Source of the DNA: Pseudonocardiaceae bacterium YIM PH 21723
GTDB lineage: Bacteria > Actinomycetota > Actinomycetes > Mycobacteriales > Pseudonocardiaceae
Direction of reading: 5' to 3'
Length of the DNA: 64,000 nucleotides
NCBI GenBank assembly: GCA_003600225.1
Contig: QZFT01000089.1
Span: 1-64,000, forward strand
How positions within the stretch are numbered: position 1 is the first letter of the stretch; each line of letters begins with the position of its first letter. The translations under genes and the position numbers were made by a program. Below, in pieces: positions 25,085 through 33,825 of the stretch. Under the pieces are notes generated by a model, which saw only the letters and a program-made list of their open reading frames with translations, was not told the DNA's origin and searched no databases.

Positions 25085-26554
25085 ATGACAGTCACCGTTG
25101 TCTCGACGGCCGGACGGCCGCGCAGACGATTCACCCGGGCGCTGGTGGCCCTCGGCATGGCAGTCGGCGCGATGCTCGGCGGGGTCGCGCCCGCACTGGC
25201 CGCGACCGGCACGGACATCGCCAACATCGCCGGACAGCAGATCGGCAAGGGCTGCTCCGGCAACGGCTGGAACTGCCACCCGGACGCGTGGTGCGCCGAT
25301 TTCGCCGGATGGGTGTGGGCGCAGGCGGGCGTCGACACGAACGGCCTCACCGCGGGTGCGGGCAGCTTCGTGAAGTACGGCGAGGCCCGTGGCCTGATCA
25401 CCAAGAGCCCGCAGGTCGGCGACGCCGTGGTCTACGACTACAACGGCAACGGCTGGGCCCGGCACGTCAACCTGGTGACCGCCGTCCGCTCGGACGGCCT
25501 GGTGCAGACCATCGGCGGTAACCAGGGCAACTCCCCCGGCATCGTCAGCCGGGACAACTGGCACTCGCTCGCCGGCACGATCGTCGTGCGCCCGGCCGGG
25601 GTGACCAACGGTTCTCAGGTCGGCCCGTTCTACCAGAACGTGCGCCGGGGCGACGGCAACTGGGACGGCTGGTCGGCGCTCGACGGCTTCGACGGTGCCA
25701 AGGACTTCAAGGGCAGCGATCTGTCCGTGGTCACCGTCGGCAACGGCGCCACGGCGCACCTGACCGGCATCGGCAACGACGGCAACCTGTACCACCGGTA
25801 CCGGACGGCCACCGTGTCGCAGCCGTGGGCGGCGATCCCCGGTTATGACGGCGGCGTGAAGTTCAACGCGAGCAAGGTCTCCATGGCCGGCATGCCCGAC
25901 CAGTCGGTGCAGTTCCTGGCGATCGGCAACGACAAGCGCGTCTACCACAACATCCGCTTCGCCGACGGCAACTGGCAGGGCTGGGGCGCGGTCCAGGGCT
26001 ACGACGGCGCACCCGGCTTCGTGGCGAACACCCTGGCGGCCACCGGAATGCCGGACGGATCCGCGCAGTTCGTGGCCACCGGCAACGACGGCTACACCTA
26101 CCACAACATCCGGTTCAAGGACGGCAACTGGCAGGGCTGGAGCCCGCTGCGCGGCACCACCGGACCGAAGTACATGTCCAGCGCGCTGAGCATGGCGGGC
26201 ATGCCGGACGGCTCCCTGCAGATCATCGGCACCGACCAGTTCGGCGACCTGAACCACATCGTCCGGGCCGCCGACGGCAACTGGACCAACTGGGCTCCGC
26301 TGAACGGCGCCTACGGGGCACCGAAGTTCAACGCGAGCAAGGTCGCCACATCCGCCATGGCGGATGGATCTACCCAGGTCCTCGCCACCGGCAACGACGG
26401 CAACATCTACCACAACATCCGGTACGCCGATGGCAACTGGCAGGGCTGGGGCCCGCTCCAGGGTGCCTATGGCGCCGCCAAGTTCGGTTCCACCGGGGTG
26501 GCGATCGCCGCCGGACCGAACAACTCGGCCGTGATCCTGGCCATCGGTCACTGA
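25085..26554 (+). CDS. Secreted CHAP-domain peptidoglycan hydrolase with six-unit propeller repeat
   Basis: This 489-residue exported protein has a signal peptide at 1-40 (RRRF, hydrophobic core, APALA). The CHAP cysteine amidase/endopeptidase domain spans 41-170, with Cys70 in DAWCADFAGWVWAQAG, His127 in RHVNLV and N146 in the IGGNQGN segment. It would cut peptide or amide bonds of peptidoglycan outside the cell. Residues 180-489 are six repeats of about 50 residues with consensus YHNIRFADGNWQGW then GNDGN, resembling tectonin-type beta-propeller blades, probably a glycan-binding module. The start has the ribosome site GGAGGAGAGAGC. The same repeats end the next protein. A strong hairpin follows the gene. 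Confidence 0.88.
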   Translation: MTVTVVSTAGRPRRRFTRALVALGMAVGAMLGGVAPALAATGTDIANIAGQQIGKGCSGNGWNCHPDAWCADFAGWVWAQAGVDTNGLTAGAGSFVKYGEARGLITKSPQVGDAVVYDYNGNGWARHVNLVTAVRSDGLVQTIGGNQGNSPGIVSRDNWHSLAGTIVVRPAGVTNGSQVGPFYQNVRRGDGNWDGWSALDGFDGAKDFKGSDLSVVTVGNGATAHLTGIGNDGNLYHRYRTATVSQPWAAIPGYDGGVKFNASKVSMAGMPDQSVQFLAIGNDKRVYHNIRFADGNWQGWGAVQGYDGAPGFVANTLAATGMPDGSAQFVATGNDGYTYHNIRFKDGNWQGWSPLRGTTGPKYMSSALSMAGMPDGSLQIIGTDQFGDLNHIVRAADGNWTNWAPLNGAYGAPKFNASKVATSAMADGSTQVLATGNDGNIYHNIRYADGNWQGWGPLQGAYGAAKFGSTGVAIAAGPNNSAVILAIGH

Positions 26555-26560
26555 CAACCC

Positions 26561-26589
26561 GGCGGGGCGTCCACAGTGGACGCCCCGCC
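26561..26589 (+). terminator. Hairpin after the CHAP gene, centred on GTCCACAGTGGAC
   Basis: This is a perfect inverted repeat with 14-base arms (GGCGGGGCGTCCAC) around one A. It lies 7 bases past the stop and 25 before the next start. No T-tract follows, so partial termination or mRNA stabilisation is possible. Confidence 0.7.
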
Positions 26590-26614
26590 TCCTTCGCCGA
26601 CTCTGGGGACATTC

Positions 26615-28699
26615 ATGCGAAAACTCAGCGCGCTCGGCGCTGCCCTGGCCACGGTGCTGGCGCTGCCGGCCACCGCGACCGCGGCGCCGGCCGTCCAGGA
26701 CATCGAATACCGGGGCTACCACTTCTCGGTGCCGGCGACCTGGCAGATCATCGACCTGGCAACCGATCCCACCGCCTGCGTCCGGATGGACCGCAAGGCC
26801 CTGTACCTGGGCACCCCCGCAGCCGACCAGAACTGCCCCGCGAAGATCATCGGCCGTACCGAGGCCATCGCGGTGCAGCCCTCGGACAGCGCCGAGCGCG
26901 GCACGGTCGAGAACCCGGTCGCCCAGGAATTCAGCGCGGTCGCCGACCGGATCCAGGTCAGCGCCACCTACGACTCCGACCGGCAGCTCATCCGGGACAT
27001 CCTGACGAAGGCGAAGCTCCCGGCCGATGCCCCACGCAACCCGGCACCGCGGGACAACAGCTCGGCGCGAGTGACCGCGGCCGGCAATCTCATCGACCAC
27101 ATCGGCAAGGGTTTCGACACCTGCGCCGCACCGAGCTCCTCCGCGATGCAGGCGTGGAAGAACGGCTCGCCGTACGGCGCGGCCGGCATCTACATCGGCG
27201 GGTCCAAGCGCGGGTGCAAGCAGCCGAACCTGACCGCGTCCTGGGTGAACGAACAGGCCGCCGCCGGCTGGAAGTTCATGCCGATCTACGTGGGCCCCCA
27301 GGCCGCCGACCTCGGTTCACCGGCCACTCAGGGCCGGGACGCCGCCAACGACGCGATCGCCCAGGCCCAGTCGCTGGGCTTCGGGGCCGGTTCGCTGCTG
27401 CACTACGACATGGAGCAGTACACGGCCGGCTACCGGACCAACGTGCTGGCCTTCCTGTCCGCGTGGACGCAGCAGCTGCATGCCCGCGGCTACCGGTCCA
27501 GTGTGTACAGCAGCGCGTCCTCGGGCATGAAGGACCTGGCCCAGCAGGCCGGTACCGGATACACCCTGCCGGACGCGATCTTCGGTGCGGACTGGGACAA
27601 CTCGGCCGACACGGACATCCAGAACGTGGGTCCCGGCCTGTGGAGCGGGCACCAGCGGATCAAGCAGTACGCGGGTGAGGTCACCGAGAACTACGGTGGC
27701 GTATCCCTGCGGATCGACCGGGACTACCTGGACATCAGGTTCGGCGGCTCCACCACGACCTCCGGTCCCGCGTACCACGCGACCCGGCTGTCCGACGGCA
27801 ACTGGACGGACTGGGTACCGAGCAAGGGGATCGACGGTGCCGCCGAATTCCGCGGCAGCGTCACCGGAATCACCGCGCTGCCCGACAACTCGGCACAGGT
27901 CGCGGGGGTGGGCGCGGACGGAAACGTCTACCACAACATCCGATTCGCCAACGGCACCTGGCAGGGCTGGGGAGCGCTCCCCGGATATGACGGCGGCACC
28001 CGGTTCCAGGCGAGCTCGGTGGCCATCGCCGGGCTGCCGGACAAGTCCGCCCAGGTGGTGGCGATCGGCAACGACGGCAACCTGTACGACACGGTCCGGC
28101 TGCCGGACGGGAACTGGCGTGCTTGGGCCCCGCTGGCCGGTTATGGCGGCGCGCCCCGGTTCGGCGCGAGCGCGGTGGCGGTCACCGGGCTCGCCGACGG
28201 AACCGGCCAGTTGGTGGCGGTGGGCAACGACGGAAACGTGTACCACGCCGTGCGGCGCGCCGACGGAACCGTGACCGGCTGGGCCCCGGTGACCGGCTAT
28301 GACGGTGCGGCCCGGTTCGCCGCCACGGCGGTGTCGATCTCCGGACTGCCGGACAAATCCGCCCAGCTGCTGGCGATCGGCAACGACGGAAACGTCTACC
28401 ACAACATCCGATTCGCCAACGGCACCTGGCAGGGCTGGGGACCGCTTCCCGGCTACGACGGCGGCGTGAAGTTCGCGGCGAGCGCGGTGGCCATCACCGG
28501 TGTCGCCGGTGGCAGCGCGCAGCTGCTCGCCGTGGGCAACGACGGCAGGATCTACCACAACATCCGGTTCGCCGACGGCAACTGGCAGGGCTGGGGGCAG
28601 GTACGCGGACCCGGTGGCGCGGCCGGGTTCGCCGCATCCGCCGTGACCGCGGCCGGCTTCGCCGACGGTTCCGTGCAGTTCATGGCCATCGGACGTTGA
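26615..28699 (+). CDS. Secreted DUF1906 glycoside-hydrolase-like protein with six-unit propeller repeat
   Basis: This 694-residue exported protein starts at ATG 26615 (GGGGAC just upstream) with a signal peptide, RKLSALGAALATVLALPATATAAP. A roughly 120-residue N-terminal domain with two cysteines follows, which I do not recognise. A DUF1906 (Rv2525c-like, GH25-like TIM-barrel) domain runs from GKGFDTCAAP through GAAGIYIGGSKRGC, FMPIYVGPQ, LLHYDMEQY and DRDYLDIRFGG; the D and E of LLHYDMEQY are candidate acid residues. The C-terminal 300 residues are six blades with the same YHNIRFANGTWQGW consensus as the CHAP protein. It probably acts on wall glycan, but activity of DUF1906 proteins is not established. 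Confidence 0.85.
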   Translation: MRKLSALGAALATVLALPATATAAPAVQDIEYRGYHFSVPATWQIIDLATDPTACVRMDRKALYLGTPAADQNCPAKIIGRTEAIAVQPSDSAERGTVENPVAQEFSAVADRIQVSATYDSDRQLIRDILTKAKLPADAPRNPAPRDNSSARVTAAGNLIDHIGKGFDTCAAPSSSAMQAWKNGSPYGAAGIYIGGSKRGCKQPNLTASWVNEQAAAGWKFMPIYVGPQAADLGSPATQGRDAANDAIAQAQSLGFGAGSLLHYDMEQYTAGYRTNVLAFLSAWTQQLHARGYRSSVYSSASSGMKDLAQQAGTGYTLPDAIFGADWDNSADTDIQNVGPGLWSGHQRIKQYAGEVTENYGGVSLRIDRDYLDIRFGGSTTTSGPAYHATRLSDGNWTDWVPSKGIDGAAEFRGSVTGITALPDNSAQVAGVGADGNVYHNIRFANGTWQGWGALPGYDGGTRFQASSVAIAGLPDKSAQVVAIGNDGNLYDTVRLPDGNWRAWAPLAGYGGAPRFGASAVAVTGLADGTGQLVAVGNDGNVYHAVRRADGTVTGWAPVTGYDGAARFAATAVSISGLPDKSAQLLAIGNDGNVYHNIRFANGTWQGWGPLPGYDGGVKFAASAVAITGVAGGSAQLLAVGNDGRIYHNIRFADGNWQGWGQVRGPGGAAGFAASAVTAAGFADGSVQFMAIGR

Positions 28700-28708
28700 T
28701 CACCTCGG

Positions 28709-28735
28709 TGCGGCGGTCCACAGTGGACCGCCGCA
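28709..28735 (+). terminator. Hairpin after the DUF1906 gene, centred on GTCCACAGTGGAC
   Basis: A perfect inverted repeat with 13-base arms (TGCGGCGGTCCAC) around one A. Same centre and same position relative to the gene as the hairpin at 26561-26589. Confidence 0.7.
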
Positions 28736-28756
28736 TCGCCGGACTTTGAGGACCTG

Positions 28757-31700
28757 ATGCGAGTACGACGTTCCCTGGCCGTGCTGGTCGCCGCCCTCAC
28801 CGTGGCGTGTGCGGGCTTCATGCCGGTCAGCGCCGATCCCCAGGACACCGTTTCCCAGCTGCGCGCCGACGGGCTCGTCGATCCGCTCGGCATCGACGAT
28901 CCGCTGCCGAGGCTGAGCTGGGAGCTCCCGCAGAACGGGGTGAACCGGCGGCAGGGGGCGTACCAGATCCAGGCCGCGTCCACTGTGGACATGAGTACCC
29001 CGGATCTGTGGGACACCGGGAAGGTGGCCTCCACCGATTCGCTCAATGTCCGGTACACCGGCGCGGATCTGCGGTCCCGGCAACGGGTGTTCTGGCGAGT
29101 CCGGGTCTGGGACACGGGCGGGGCCGATCTCGGCTGGAGCCCGGTGGCGAGGTTCGAACTGGGCCTGCTGCGCCAGCAGGACTGGCAGGCGAGGTGGATC
29201 GCCGGCCCCGGGTCGCAGGTGGTGGTCCCGGTACCCGCGCAGACCACGCAGACGGTTCGCCTTCAGGTCAGCAGGCTGGGGCTCCCGCTCAAGGAAGGTG
29301 GCTTCCCGGACCCGGTGTCCCGGCTCCAACTGGCCGAGATCGTCCTCACCGACAGCGCCCGCCCCACCGAGAACCTGGCCAAGGGCAGCAAGGTCCGCGT
29401 CTCGGACGGGTTCACGGTGCCCGGCACCTGGGCCCCGGAGTACCTGACCGACGGCAGGCTCACCAGCGACGAGTCGCAGCGCGGATACTCCAGCAACGCG
29501 TCCGCCGGCCAGGATCCGGCCAGTCCGCTGTGGATCGAGCTGGATCTCGGCAGCAGCAGGCGGTTCGACCGGGTCACGCTCTATCCCCGCACCGACACCG
29601 CCACCGCGGACGGCCGGACCCCGAACTTCCCGGAGAACTTCGAGATCCAGGTCGCGGGCTCGGCGATCAAGAAGGTCACCGGCCAGCAGGCTCCGCCGCG
29701 GGCGACGGTCGCCGCTCCGCAGTTCGCCAAGCAGTTCACCGTGTCCAAGCAGGTACGCACCGCCCGGTTGTACCTGACCGGGATCGGCGTCTACGACGCG
29801 CAACTCGACGGCACTCCGCTGTCCGACGCGGTGCTCCAGCCCACCCAGACCGACTACCGCAAACGCGTGATCTACTCGACCTACGACGTCACCAAGCAGC
29901 TCAGCTCCGGCGGCCACACCCTCGGCGTGACCCTGGGCAACGGCATCGCGCACTCGCCGGAAACGCCTGGCCGGTACCAGAAGTTCACCGGCACCCTGGC
30001 CACGCCGCGCATGCTGGCGCAGCTGGAGATCGGCTACGCGGACGGCAGCACGGCGACCATCGTCTCGGACCCGTCCTGGCGAACCGGCTTCGGCGGCACC
30101 ACGTTCAACAGCTGGTACGGCGGCGAGGACTACGACGCGCGGCTCGCGCAGGACGGCTGGAATCGTCCCGGAGCCGACCTCTCCGGGTGGCCGGCCGCGG
30201 TCGAGTCCGCCGCCCCGGCCCCGGAGACCCGGCTCAGCGCCCAGGCGGCGCCGCCGATCGTCCGGATCGGCGCCCCACTGACCACCAGGGCGATCAGTCA
30301 GCCGAAACCCGGCGTCCACGTGTTCGACCTGGGCACCGATATCGCGGGCTGGCCGCTGTTGCGGGTCAGCGGCCAGGCGGGCACGAAGATCACCATGGCC
30401 CTGGGTGAGCAGCTCGCCGCCGACGGCACGCTCGATCAGGAGTCGGTCTCCCACGGCGGGCCGCTGTACGACTCCTACATCCTGCGCGGCGGCGGAGTCG
30501 AACAGTGGCATCCCAGCCTCAGCTATCACGCGTTCCGCTACGTCCAGGTCACCGGGCTGAGCGGTACTCCGAGCCCTGATCTGATCTCCGGTCAGCAGCT
30601 GGGCACGGCCAACCCGGAGATCGGCACGTTCAGCTCGTCCAACGAGCTGCTGGGCGGAATCCACCGGATCATCCGGCAGGCCGCGGTGAACAACCTCTTC
30701 TCGGTGCCCACCGACTGCCCGTCCCGGGAGAAACTCGGCTGGCTGGAACAGAACCACCTGGTGTTCCCGACGATCAGCGGGACCTGGGACGTCGCCGCCT
30801 ACTACCGGCAGTTCCTGCGCACGATGACGGACGCCCAGCTGGACAACGGGCTGATCCCCAACATCGCCCCGGAGTACACCGTGTTCCCCGGAGCGTTCCG
30901 CGACGATCCGAACTGGGGCAGCACGATCATCCAGCTGCCCTGGCAGCTCTACCAGAGCTACGGGGACATCGACACGCTCGGCGAGCTGTACCCGGCGATG
31001 ACCCGGTACCTGAACTATCTGAACGGCCGCGCGAAGAACAACCTGCTGGGCGCGGACTACCCGGGGCTCGGTGACTGGGAGGAGGTGACGACCGGCGCCA
31101 CCTCCGCCGGCTACACCAGCAACTACGGGTACTACCGGGCGGCGCAGACGATGGCGGCGATCGCCACGGCTCTGGGCCGGGACGCCGATGCGGAACGGCA
31201 CACCGCGCTCACCGCGAACATCGGTGCCGCCATCAGCCGGGCCTACGCGCGTCCCGATCGGCACACCTACGACAACGGCACCCAGGCCGGGGACGCGTTG
31301 GCCCTGGACATGGGCATCGTCCCGGAGGCCGAGCGGGCCGCGGTGCTCGATCACCTGATCGCCGACATCCGGGGCAGGGGCAACCACGTGTCGGTGGGCG
31401 AGATCGGCATGCCCGCCCTGCTCCGGGTGTTGTCCGGCGCGGGCCGGGACGATGTCGTCTACGACCTCGCCACCCAGACCACCGCGCCGAGCTACGGCTT
31501 CCAGGTACGGGCGGGTGCCACCGCCCTCGGCGAGAGCTGGCAGGGGCCGGCGAGCCGGCTCTCCCAGTCGCACATCATCCACGGATCGATCGACGCCTGG
31601 TTCACGTCCGGCCTGGCCGGCATCCGGAACGCCCCGGGATCGGTCGCCGGGGACTCACTGATCATCCAGCCCACCGTGGCGGGCGATCTCACCCACGCCG

Positions 31701-31930
31701 CCGCCGGCCGGCACGGCCCACGAGGCCTGATCAGTAGCGAGTGGACCAGAAGCGGTGACCGGCTGCGCCTGACCGTCCGCATCCCGGCGGGCAGCACCGC
31801 CAGCGTGCGGCTGCCGATCGACCCGCGAAACCCGGTGGCCACTCCGGGATACGAGGCCATCAAGGATGGATTCGCCTACTACCCGGTGGGATCCGGCACC
31901 CACGAGTTCACCTCGACCCTGCCCCACTGA
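28757..31930 (+). CDS. Secreted GH78 alpha-L-rhamnosidase
   Basis: This 1,057-residue exported enzyme has a signal peptide (RRSLAVLVAALTVACAGFMPVSA). A fibronectin-like N-terminal domain follows (LRADGLVDPLGIDDPLPRLSW, typical of GH78). Residues about 195-310 look like an inserted galactose-binding-like domain (AKGSKVRVSDG, LWIELDLGSSRRFDRVTLYP). The GH78 core has YRKRVIYSTYDVT, HVFDLGTDIAGW and the catalytic block PTDCPSREKLGW, then YYRQFLRTMTDAQLDNGLIP in the (alpha/alpha)6 barrel. It releases terminal alpha-L-rhamnose from glycans outside the cell. The ribosome site is GAGGA. It is the last gene of the cassette and converges on rmlD, a rhamnose-making gene. Confidence 0.9.
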   Translation: MRVRRSLAVLVAALTVACAGFMPVSADPQDTVSQLRADGLVDPLGIDDPLPRLSWELPQNGVNRRQGAYQIQAASTVDMSTPDLWDTGKVASTDSLNVRYTGADLRSRQRVFWRVRVWDTGGADLGWSPVARFELGLLRQQDWQARWIAGPGSQVVVPVPAQTTQTVRLQVSRLGLPLKEGGFPDPVSRLQLAEIVLTDSARPTENLAKGSKVRVSDGFTVPGTWAPEYLTDGRLTSDESQRGYSSNASAGQDPASPLWIELDLGSSRRFDRVTLYPRTDTATADGRTPNFPENFEIQVAGSAIKKVTGQQAPPRATVAAPQFAKQFTVSKQVRTARLYLTGIGVYDAQLDGTPLSDAVLQPTQTDYRKRVIYSTYDVTKQLSSGGHTLGVTLGNGIAHSPETPGRYQKFTGTLATPRMLAQLEIGYADGSTATIVSDPSWRTGFGGTTFNSWYGGEDYDARLAQDGWNRPGADLSGWPAAVESAAPAPETRLSAQAAPPIVRIGAPLTTRAISQPKPGVHVFDLGTDIAGWPLLRVSGQAGTKITMALGEQLAADGTLDQESVSHGGPLYDSYILRGGGVEQWHPSLSYHAFRYVQVTGLSGTPSPDLISGQQLGTANPEIGTFSSSNELLGGIHRIIRQAAVNNLFSVPTDCPSREKLGWLEQNHLVFPTISGTWDVAAYYRQFLRTMTDAQLDNGLIPNIAPEYTVFPGAFRDDPNWGSTIIQLPWQLYQSYGDIDTLGELYPAMTRYLNYLNGRAKNNLLGADYPGLGDWEEVTTGATSAGYTSNYGYYRAAQTMAAIATALGRDADAERHTALTANIGAAISRAYARPDRHTYDNGTQAGDALALDMGIVPEAERAAVLDHLIADIRGRGNHVSVGEIGMPALLRVLSGAGRDDVVYDLATQTTAPSYGFQVRAGATALGESWQGPASRLSQSHIIHGSIDAWFTSGLAGIRNAPGSVAGDSLIIQPTVAGDLTHAAAGRHGPRGLISSEWTRSGDRLRLTVRIPAGSTASVRLPIDPRNPVATPGYEAIKDGFAYYPVGSGTHEFTSTLPH

Positions 31931-31945
31931 CCGGGCAGACGTGAC

Positions 31946-32000
31946 CCCGAAGTTGACGATGTTCGCGGCGAGGACCGAGCCCCGAACATCGTCAACTTCG
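31946..32000 (+). repeat. R1 palindromic repeat, right boundary of the SARP cassette
   Basis: CCCCGAAGTTGACGATGTTCG, loop CGGCGAGGACCGAGCC, then CCGAACATCGTCAACTTCG. Same orientation as the 23037-23092 copy and nearly identical. It lies between the convergent rhamnosidase and rmlD genes. Confidence 0.92.
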
Positions 32001-32008
32001 AGACGCCG

Positions 32009-32848
32009 TCAGCGCCAGTCGTGCTCCGCAAAAGCCGCCGTCAGAGCCGAATCCCAAGCCCGCAACGGGGTCAACCCGGCGTCGATCCACGCCGAGTTGG
32101 ACAGCACCGAATAGGCGGGCCGCGGCGCAGGCCGCGGGAAGTCGGCGGTGGTACACGGCTGAACCCTCGATGGATCCGCGCCGAGCTCGGTGAAGATCGC
32201 CTTGGCGAACCCGCACCACGTCGTCTCCCCCGCTCCGGTCGCGTGCAGCACGCCGGTAGGCACCGAATCCGTCCGGGAAGCCAGCTCGATCAACCCGGCG
32301 GCCAGGTCCGGCACATAGGTCGGCGCACCGCGCTGGTCATCCACCACGGTCAAGGTGTCCCGAGTGGACTCCAGTGCGGCCATGGTCCTGACGAAGTTGC
32401 CGCCGACCGGGCCATACACCCACGAGGTCCGAACCACCCAGGTCCGGGCGCCGGACTGCGACACCGCGAGCTCGCCGGCCAGCTTGGTGCGGCCGTACAC
32501 GGAACGAGGCCCGGTCTCATCGCCGACCTCATAGGGCCGCGAACCGTCGCCGGGGAACACATAGTCGGTGGAGATGTGGATCAACGGCACGTCATGCCGC
32601 AGGCAGGCAGCGGCCAGCACTCCGGGGCCGACGGCGTTCACCGCGTGCGCCGTGTCGGCGTCGGTCTCCGCCGCGTCCACCGCCGTGTAGGCCGCCGCGT
32701 TGATCACGACGGACGCACCGGAGACGGCCGCGTCAACGGCGTCCACCGAGGTGATGTCCAGTTCACCGCGGGATACGGCGCGGACACCGTCGAACCCGGC
32801 GAGTACCGAGCCGAGCTGACCCGATCCGCCGGTTACCAGAATGCTCAC
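32009..32848 (-). CDS. rmlD: dTDP-4-dehydrorhamnose reductase
   Basis: This 279-residue SDR enzyme carries out the last step of dTDP-L-rhamnose synthesis, reducing dTDP-4-keto-L-rhamnose with NADPH. VTGGSGQLG is the cofactor loop. ISTDYVFPG and YGRTKLAGE carry the catalytic Thr/Asp and the YxxxK pair. VVRTSWVYG and DDQRGAPTY are RmlD signatures. GTG 32848 overlaps the rmlB stop by four bases (GTGA), so the genes are coupled. The product feeds WbbL and probably other rhamnosyltransferases in the window. Confidence 0.95.
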   Translation of the reverse strand: MSILVTGGSGQLGSVLAGFDGVRAVSRGELDITSVDAVDAAVSGASVVINAAAYTAVDAAETDADTAHAVNAVGPGVLAAACLRHDVPLIHISTDYVFPGDGSRPYEVGDETGPRSVYGRTKLAGELAVSQSGARTWVVRTSWVYGPVGGNFVRTMAALESTRDTLTVVDDQRGAPTYVPDLAAGLIELASRTDSVPTGVLHATGAGETTWCGFAKAIFTELGADPSRVQPCTTADFPRPAPRPAYSVLSNSAWIDAGLTPLRAWDSALTAAFAEHDWR

Positions 32849-33825
32849 AGCGCAGCGCGCTCCTTCAGCGGCAGCCACACCGCACGGTTGTCCGCGTACC
32901 AGCGCACCGTCTCGGCCAGGCCGGTCTCGAAGTCGACCTGCGGCGTGTAGCCCAATTCCCGGCCGATCTTGTCGATGTTCACCGAGTAGCGGCGGTCGTG
33001 CCCCTTGCGGTCGGCCACCGGCTGCACCTTGGACCAGTCGTTCCCGGTCGCGGCCAGCAGCTTCTCGGTCAGCTCCCGGTTGGTCAGCTCGGTGCCGCCG
33101 CCGATGTTGTAGACCTCGCCCGGCCGGCCGCCGTCGGCCACCAGGTGGATGCCTCGGCAGTGGTCGTCCACGTGCAGCCAGTCCCGCACGTTCAGGCCGT
33201 CGCCGTACAGCGGGACCGACCGGCCGTCGAGCAGGTTGGTCACGAACAGCGGGATGACCTTCTCCGGGAACTGGTACGGCCCGTAGTTGTTGGAGCAGCG
33301 GGTCACGCACACCGGCAGGCCGTGGGTGGTGAAGTAAGAGCGGGCCAGCAGGTCCGAGGAGGCCTTGGACGCCGAGTACGGCGAGTTGGGCTCCAGGATG
33401 TGGTCCTCGGTCCACGAACCGCTGTCGATCGAGCCGTACACCTCGTCGGTGGACACGTGCACGAACTTCGACACGCCGGCTTCCAGCGCGGCCTGCAACA
33501 GCACCTGGGTACCGGCCACGTTGGTCACCACGAAGTCCGCGGCACCGGTGATCGAGCGGTCGACGTGGGACTCGGCGGCGAAGTGCACCACCCGGTCGAT
33601 GCCGACCATCGCGGCGGCCACCACGCCCGGGTCGCAGATATCACCCTGCAGGAAGCGGAAGCCCGCATGCGTGGCGACCGGGTCCAGGTTCGCCCAGTTG
33701 CCCGCGTAGGTGAGCTTGTCCAGCACCAGTACCTCGGTCGGCACCGCCCCATACGCCCCGCTCAGCAGCTGCCGCACATAGTGCGAGCCGATGAACCCGG
33801 CACCTCCGGTGACCAGTACACGCAC
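32845..33825 (-). CDS. rmlB: dTDP-glucose 4,6-dehydratase
   Basis: This 326-residue extended SDR has VTGGAGFIGSHYVRQLL as the NAD-binding loop, HVSTDEVYGSI with the catalytic Thr-Asp-Glu, YSASKASSD with the YxxxK pair, and RCSNNYGPYQFPEK. It converts dTDP-glucose to dTDP-4-keto-6-deoxyglucose, the second step toward dTDP-L-rhamnose. GTG 33825 was chosen because GGAGGG precedes it and homologues begin at the VRVLVTGG block; an upstream in-frame start would add 41 unlikely residues. RmlA and RmlC are not in the window. It is divergent from the first LCP gene. Confidence 0.95.
   Translation of the reverse strand: MRVLVTGGAGFIGSHYVRQLLSGAYGAVPTEVLVLDKLTYAGNWANLDPVATHAGFRFLQGDICDPGVVAAAMVGIDRVVHFAAESHVDRSITGAADFVVTNVAGTQVLLQAALEAGVSKFVHVSTDEVYGSIDSGSWTEDHILEPNSPYSASKASSDLLARSYFTTHGLPVCVTRCSNNYGPYQFPEKVIPLFVTNLLDGRSVPLYGDGLNVRDWLHVDDHCRGIHLVADGGRPGEVYNIGGGTELTNRELTEKLLAATGNDWSKVQPVADRKGHDRRYSVNIDKIGRELGYTPQVDFETGLAETVRWYADNRAVWLPLKERAAL

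Noticed and set aside
24368-27100. A 910-codon open frame antisense to the SARP, CHAP and DUF1906 genes
   Set aside because: It spans three well-supported genes and the hairpin between them; composition is Arg/Gly/Val-rich as expected for a shadow frame.
28700-31582. A 960-codon open frame antisense to the rhamnosidase
   Set aside because: Shadow of GH78 coding sequence with no ribosome site or recognisable domain.
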